Source: an uncultured Bacteroidota bacterium (GTDB lineage Bacteria; Bacteroidota; Bacteroidia; Flavobacteriales_D; Sanyastnellaceae). Taken from it: a stretch of 64,000 nucleotides of DNA. The stretch covers positions 1-64,000 of the forward strand of contig CAIZGX010000001.1 in assembly GCA_903932685.1 (NCBI GenBank). Reading direction: 5' to 3'. Every line of letters begins with the position of its first letter. Position 1 is the stretch's first letter. The notes below the pieces were generated by a model. It did no database searches and was not told where the DNA came from. It saw only the letters and a program-made list of their open reading frames with translations. Positions 61,330 through 64,000 of this stretch are shown piece by piece. The translations under genes were made by a program, and so were the position numbers.

Positions 61330-62904
61330 ATGATTAAAGCAAGTTCTCATATTTTCCTTTCGTGCTTGTGCGTTGCTTTTCTCGCTTCCTGCCAAGGCAA
61401 TTCGAACCATTCAAAAAAAAATGAGGAACGAGAAGTCGTTCCAACAAAAAAAGAAATTAGCTATTTCAATACACTCCTAGATTCAACCTTCAAGATTGAA
61501 TCAAAAGACTCTTCACTCAGCATTATTCAAAATCTATATTTTGAAATCGATGAAGAAAACAAAGATGGGATTTTCACCTTTCGAGGTGGAAATCAGCGGA
61601 ACTCACCTGTTCGTGGAGAAATTTCCTTTCAACCCAAAAAAATAAAAATCGATTGGGAATTTAGGACGGCCATAGACTCTATGAACGGTCCGTTCGGTTA
61701 TTGGGGTGGAGGTGCCGGTTGGACAGGACAACCCCTTGTTGTGAATTGGAAGAAAAATGAAATTCCTTTTTTGAGCAATTTGAATCCAGCGTTTCTTTCG
61801 AGCAACGAACTGAAAGAAATCATTCAGATTTCATTGTCCGGAAAAATATACTTCCTCGATTTTGAAACCGGTATTGAAACGCGTCCTCCGCTTTTCATTC
61901 GAAACCCTATAAAAGGAACACCAAGTATTGATCCGAAAAACAAAGATTTATTGTTTGTTGGGCAGGGTATTCCACACCGCGGAAAAATGGCTTGGCGGGT
62001 GTTTCATTTAAAGAAGCAATCGCTCATTCACGAGCAGATTCTACCTTCCGCATTTTCCTATCGGAAATGGGGAGCTTGCGACGCCTCTCCCCTGCTAGAC
62101 ACAGCGAGTATGACCCTGATTTGGCCGACTGAATCTGGTGTTATTTATCGCACGAACTACAGTGACACTTCGTTTAATTCTGTTGAACAATTCCGTTACA
62201 AACTTCCAGCCTCTCATCACCAGGGAATAGAATCGAGTCCATGTGCATACAAGCAACTGGGCTATTTCACAGATAACGGCGGCAATGTTTTTTGCGCCGA
62301 TTTGCGTAACATGCAGCCGCGTTGGCATTTCTTCAACACTGATGATTCTGATGCTTCGCCAGTGCTCTCCCTTGAAAATGAAATCCCTTTTATTTTTATC
62401 GGAAATGAAGTAGACAAGCAGGGCTCGAAAGGATTCGGATATCTCAGAAAACTTAATGCGCTAACAGGAAAAGAGATCTGGCACTTTGAAAGAGAATGCT
62501 ATTCTTCGGTGGGCGAGAAAGTGAACAACGGAGGAATGCTTTGCACACCTTTGCTCGGAAAGAAGCAAGCGGCTAACATTGTGTACACCATTTTTTCCAG
62601 AACAACAGTTAACGGCGCTGGTGAATTGGTTGCGTTGAATAAAGAAACAGGAGCCGTCCTATTCAAAGTGTCTTTCAAACAATACAGCTGGGTCTCGCCC
62701 ATTGCCCTATACGATAAAAATGGTTATCCCACTTTATTCGTCCCAACGGTTGGCGGGGTAATTTATCTCATAGACGGAATGAATGGCAGCGTGCTCTATT
62801 CTGAAAATTTCGGTTGTACTTTCGAGTCTTCTCCAATAGCTTGGGGCAATAGGATTATTCAACCCGCTAGGGGAAACAAAATATTTAGCTTTATCCTCGA
62901 ATGA
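61330..62904 (+). CDS. PQQ/beta-propeller-like lipoprotein
   Basis: FLSCLCVAFLASCQG lipobox; repeats such as GGVIYLIDGMNGSVLYSENFG, GNVFCADLRNMQPRWHF; ATG 61330 (TTG 61318 overlaps a -7 box TATCTTTG 61313-61320). Confidence 0.75.
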   Translation: MIKASSHIFLSCLCVAFLASCQGNSNHSKKNEEREVVPTKKEISYFNTLLDSTFKIESKDSSLSIIQNLYFEIDEENKDGIFTFRGGNQRNSPVRGEISFQPKKIKIDWEFRTAIDSMNGPFGYWGGGAGWTGQPLVVNWKKNEIPFLSNLNPAFLSSNELKEIIQISLSGKIYFLDFETGIETRPPLFIRNPIKGTPSIDPKNKDLLFVGQGIPHRGKMAWRVFHLKKQSLIHEQILPSAFSYRKWGACDASPLLDTASMTLIWPTESGVIYRTNYSDTSFNSVEQFRYKLPASHHQGIESSPCAYKQLGYFTDNGGNVFCADLRNMQPRWHFFNTDDSDASPVLSLENEIPFIFIGNEVDKQGSKGFGYLRKLNALTGKEIWHFERECYSSVGEKVNNGGMLCTPLLGKKQAANIVYTIFSRTTVNGAGELVALNKETGAVLFKVSFKQYSWVSPIALYDKNGYPTLFVPTVGGVIYLIDGMNGSVLYSENFGCTFESSPIAWGNRIIQPARGNKIFSFILE

Positions 62905-63644
62905 AAAAATTAACCGCCCTTCTTTTTTGTTGTGCATTCTTCGCAATTTCTTTCGGACAAAAATCGAAGTTGTTCAAGGTGGAAAATTCGAAAGCTCCTT
63001 ATCATTACTGGTGCTATGAACCCGAAAATTACAATGCTCAAAAAGACAGTGCTTGGCCAGTTATTGTGTTTCTTCACGGAAGAAGTTTAAGCGGAACGAA
63101 TTTAGAAGTTGTTCGGTCTTACGGACTGGTTCATGAATTGGATAAAGGCAGAAATTTTCCAGCAATCATCATTGCGCCGCAAGTGAACAAAGGTGAATCT
63201 TGGAATCCCGATAAGGTAGTTGCTTGCCTTAGTGAAATTCAAAAAAATCATCGCGTAGATTCAACACGCATTTCAATTACGGGAATGAGTTTAGGTGGTT
63301 ATGGAACCTTGCATACAGCTGGCCATTACCCTGAAATTTTCTGCGCAGCTGCCGCTTTTTGTGGCGGTGGAAATGCGAAGGATGCGTGCAATCTTTCAAC
63401 AATTCCAGTTTGGGTGGCGCATGGGAAAAAAGACCGGGCGGTTCCTTTTGGTGAATCCTATGGAATTGTAGAGCGTATTAAATCGTGTGACGGGCAAAAC
63501 GTGAAATTCACTGTATTTGAAACGCACGATCACGGTGCATTGGAGCGCATGTTTCGAACAGAGGAGCTTTACGATTTTCTTTTGACCAATAAAAAAGGGA
63601 AGCCAACATACTTCCCTCCTTTCAATAAAAAGTCGTTGAATTAA
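62901..63644 (+). CDS. Secreted alpha/beta hydrolase (esterase/dienelactone hydrolase-like)
   Basis: Signal peptide ...[47 protein letters not shown] nucleophile elbow, [25 protein letters not shown]. Confidence 0.87.
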   Translation: MKKLTALLFCCAFFAISFGQKSKLFKVENSKAPYHYWCYEPENYNAQKDSAWPVIVFLHGRSLSGTNLEVVRSYGLVHELDKGRNFPAIIIAPQVNKGESWNPDKVVACLSEIQKNHRVDSTRISITGMSLGGYGTLHTAGHYPEIFCAAAAFCGGGNAKDACNLSTIPVWVAHGKKDRAVPFGESYGIVERIKSCDGQNVKFTVFETHDHGALERMFRTEELYDFLLTNKKGKPTYFPPFNKKSLN

Positions 63645-63991
63645 ACCAACGTATTCGTTTCTGTATTCGGGAAGATAACCCAAGGCTTGAAGGTTTTTGC
63701 TACTTCAAAGTCCATTTGCGCATATGAACAAACAATAACAATATCGCCTATTGTGCACTTCAATGCAGCTGGTCCGTTCAGGCATATTACGCCACTTCCT
63801 CTTTCACCCAAAATAATGTAGGTTTCAAGACGCTCGCCGTTTGCACAGTTTAGCACTTGAACACGCTCCCCCTCTATCATATTTGCAGCGTCCAACAGAA
63901 TTGGATCTATTGTTATGCTGCCTATATAATTCACATCTGCCTCAGTTACAGTTACTCGGTGAATTTTTGACTTTAAAACCTGAATAATCAT
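63641..63991 (-). CDS. panD: Aspartate 1-decarboxylase
   Basis: [23 protein letters not shown] (Gly-Ser self-cleavage site), [36 protein letters not shown]. Confidence 0.96.
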   Translation of the reverse strand: MIIQVLKSKIHRVTVTEADVNYIGSITIDPILLDAANMIEGERVQVLNCANGERLETYIILGERGSGVICLNGPAALKCTIGDIVIVCSYAQMDFEVAKTFKPWVIFPNTETNTLV

Positions 63992-64000
63992 AGGCGGCAA

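Overview
This 64 kb window looks like ordinary chromosome from a Bacteroidota (Flavobacteriales-like) bacterium. Supporting signs are T9SS C-terminal sorting domains, a CHU_C gliding-type C-terminus, SprB-like repeats, TAnnTTTG promoter boxes and dense gene packing. Most genes are housekeeping or central metabolism: psd-cdsA-ftsH-rsfS, birA, a fadN/fadA/fadE beta-oxidation cluster, recQ, kdsD-tatC, acn, ctaA, rsgA, DAHP synthase/chorismate mutase, pcm, hutH-tonB-manC-fumC-prfB, recX, tig, atpC-atpD, gcvH, kynU and panD. There are also two tRNA genes (Lys-TTT, Leu-GAG) and several large secreted surface proteins. I found no CRISPR array, transposon, prophage, toxin-antitoxin or obvious defence island. 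The best non-ORF signals are: (1) a TPP (THI-box) riboswitch with its own promoter upstream of a TonB-dependent receptor, which predicts thiamin uptake and lies under a spurious N-terminal extension of the opposite-strand rsgA ORF; (2) the prfB programmed +1 frameshift, which the ORF track splits; (3) a 12-bp terminator-like hairpin inside the vanZ coding sequence just after the gcvH stop; (4) a terminator-like hairpin between tRNA-Lys and tRNA-Leu; (5) four separate convergent gene pairs that share one TTAA as both stop codons. All family assignments come from reading motifs by eye; no database search was run.
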